Shown here: positions 5,064 to 6,000 of the stretch, in pieces | Numbering within the stretch: the first letter of the stretch is position 1 | Layout of the letters: each line of letters starts with the position of its first letter | Assembly: GCA_025350985.1 (NCBI GenBank) | Contig: JANXWU010000269.1 | Location: forward strand, 1-6,000 | Direction of reading: 5' to 3' | DNA: 6,000 nt | Source of the DNA: Spartobacteria bacterium | GTDB lineage: Bacteria; Verrucomicrobiota; Verrucomicrobiia; Chthoniobacterales; Chthoniobacteraceae | The notes under the pieces: model-generated | What the model saw: only the letters and a program-made list of their open reading frames with translations | Told to the model about the DNA's origin: nothing | Database searches by the model: none | Made by a program: the position numbers and the translations under genes

Positions 5064-6000
5064 TCACGCCGCGATCTTTTTGAACGGCTCGCCTTCGTTC
5101 AACGTCGGGCGTTCCGGGCGGCCTTTGTATTTGTAAACGAGGTCCATGTTGCCCAGTCCCATCAGCCACAGGATCGTCGCGTGGATGTCGTGGACGTGCA
5201 TTTTGTCCTCGACGGCGCGCAGCCCGAGGTCATCCGTCGAGCCGATGGTTTGCCCGCCTTTTACGCCGCCGCCGGCCATCCACATCGAAAAGCCCCACGG
5301 ATTGTGATCGCGTCCGTTGCCTTTTTCGCTCATCGGCGTGCGCCCGAATTCGCCGCCCCACACTACGAGCGTCGAGTCGAGCAGCCCGCGCGCTTTCAAA
5401 TCGCGCAGCAGACCGGCGACGGGCTTGTCCATCGCGCGGCAAAGTTCGCCGTGATTTTTTTCGATGTTCGCGTGCGCGTCCCATTTGCTGCCCGCGCCGT
5501 GGTAGAGCTGGACGAAACGCACGCCGCGCTCGACGAGACGCCGCGCCAGCAGGCACTGTTTTCCAAATTCTCCGGTCTGCTTTTCGTCGATGCCGTACAG
5601 CTTTTTCGTCGCGTCTGTTTCCTTGGAAAGATCGACGGCATCCGGCGCTTCCGCCTGCATCCGAAAGGCGAGTTCGTAACTCGCGATGCGCGCCTCGAGT
5701 TCGGTCTGCTCGGGATGCTGTGCGGCGAAGCGCTGGTTGATCTGCTTCAAAAAGTCGAGCTTCCCGCGCTGCTCCGCGGGCGCGACTCCTTCGGGCGTGT
5801 TGAGGTTGGTGATCGGCTCGTTGCCGCCGCTGATGCGGATGCCCTGGTAAAGCGCGGGCATGAAGCCGGCGCTCCAGTTGCGCGGGCCGTTGACGACTTG
5901 CGACTGGTTGTCCTGCATCACGACGAACGCGGGCAGGTCGGTGTTTTCGCTGCCCAGTCCATAAGTCATCCACGAGCCGAGCGATGGCCGTCCGCCGAGG
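5064..6000 (-). CDS. DUF1501 (PF07394) family protein, 5' end outside the window
   Basis: The reading frame is open from the right edge to a TGA at 5064-5066, giving 312 residues of the C-terminal part. It includes GRPSLGSWMTYGLGSEN upstream of the first internal Met (5967-5969), so that Met is not the real start. Family landmarks are LPAFVVMQD, then RRLVERGVRFVQLYHGAGSK with the following WDAH, LVVWGGEFGRTP (around 5330-5365), GRDHNPWGFSMWMAGGGVKG, and VHDIHATILWLMGLG near the end, followed by a K-rich ending KKIAA. DUF1501 proteins resemble sulfatases and alkaline phosphatases in fold. They usually carry a Tat signal at the N-terminus, missing here, and often sit beside DUF1549/DUF1553 cytochrome-like genes in Planctomycetes and Verrucomicrobia, so such a gene may lie just beyond this window. 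Substrates are unknown. It is transcribed toward the NHL gene and is not part of the kinase cluster. Confidence 0.93.
   Translation of the reverse strand, partial: LGGRPSLGSWMTYGLGSENTDLPAFVVMQDNQSQVVNGPRNWSAGFMPALYQGIRISGGNEPITNLNTPEGVAPAEQRGKLDFLKQINQRFAAQHPEQTELEARIASYELAFRMQAEAPDAVDLSKETDATKKLYGIDEKQTGEFGKQCLLARRLVERGVRFVQLYHGAGSKWDAHANIEKNHGELCRAMDKPVAGLLRDLKARGLLDSTLVVWGGEFGRTPMSEKGNGRDHNPWGFSMWMAGGGVKGGQTIGSTDDLGLRAVEDKMHVHDIHATILWLMGLGNMDLVYKYKGRPERPTLNEGEPFKKIAA

Noticed and set aside
5230..5973. A 247-codon minus-strand frame within the DUF1501 gene
   Set aside because: It is an Arg-rich shadow in another frame of the same strand. The family motifs are all in the frame ending at 5064.

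Overview
The window comes from a GC-rich bacterial chromosome, most likely Verrucomicrobiota or a close PVC relative. I infer this from the DUF1501 gene at the right end, a family enriched in Planctomycetes and Verrucomicrobia, and from the secreted NHL-repeat propeller protein beside it. No rRNA, tRNA, CRISPR array, transposase or phage gene is visible.

Layout. Positions 1-57 may be the last codons of an upstream gene, followed by a small hairpin. From about 160 to 3904 there is a tight plus-strand cluster of five genes: an LpxH-like calcineurin-type metallophosphoesterase, two tandem thymidylate-kinase-like P-loop kinases, a single-domain polyphosphate kinase 2 (PPK2), and a small ROK-family sugar kinase resembling polyphosphate glucokinases. 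The two kinase genes and ppk2 are joined by 4-base ATGA overlaps. A secreted NHL-repeat beta-propeller gene begins with GTG one base after the ROK stop. It is split by a one-base insertion near 4679-4691. On the minus strand, the C-terminal two thirds or so of a DUF1501 protein runs off the right edge. A 66-base imperfect inverted repeat lies between these two convergent genes.

How the genes may work together. PPK2 moves phosphate between polyphosphate and nucleotides. The ROK protein looks like the branch that phosphorylates glucose from polyphosphate. The thymidylate-kinase-like proteins belong to the P-loop kinase group to which PPK2 is structurally related. The block therefore looks like a polyphosphate and nucleotide phosphotransfer module. 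The role of the tandem kinases, the second of which carries Arg in place of the Walker A Lys, is open and is the most interesting point here. The function of the module as a whole is inference from gene order.

Two sequence-level irregularities matter. The metallophosphoesterase has its first metal-binding motif (DLH) partly upstream of any ATG, GTG or TTG start. The NHL gene needs one base removed to read through as six complete propeller blades.
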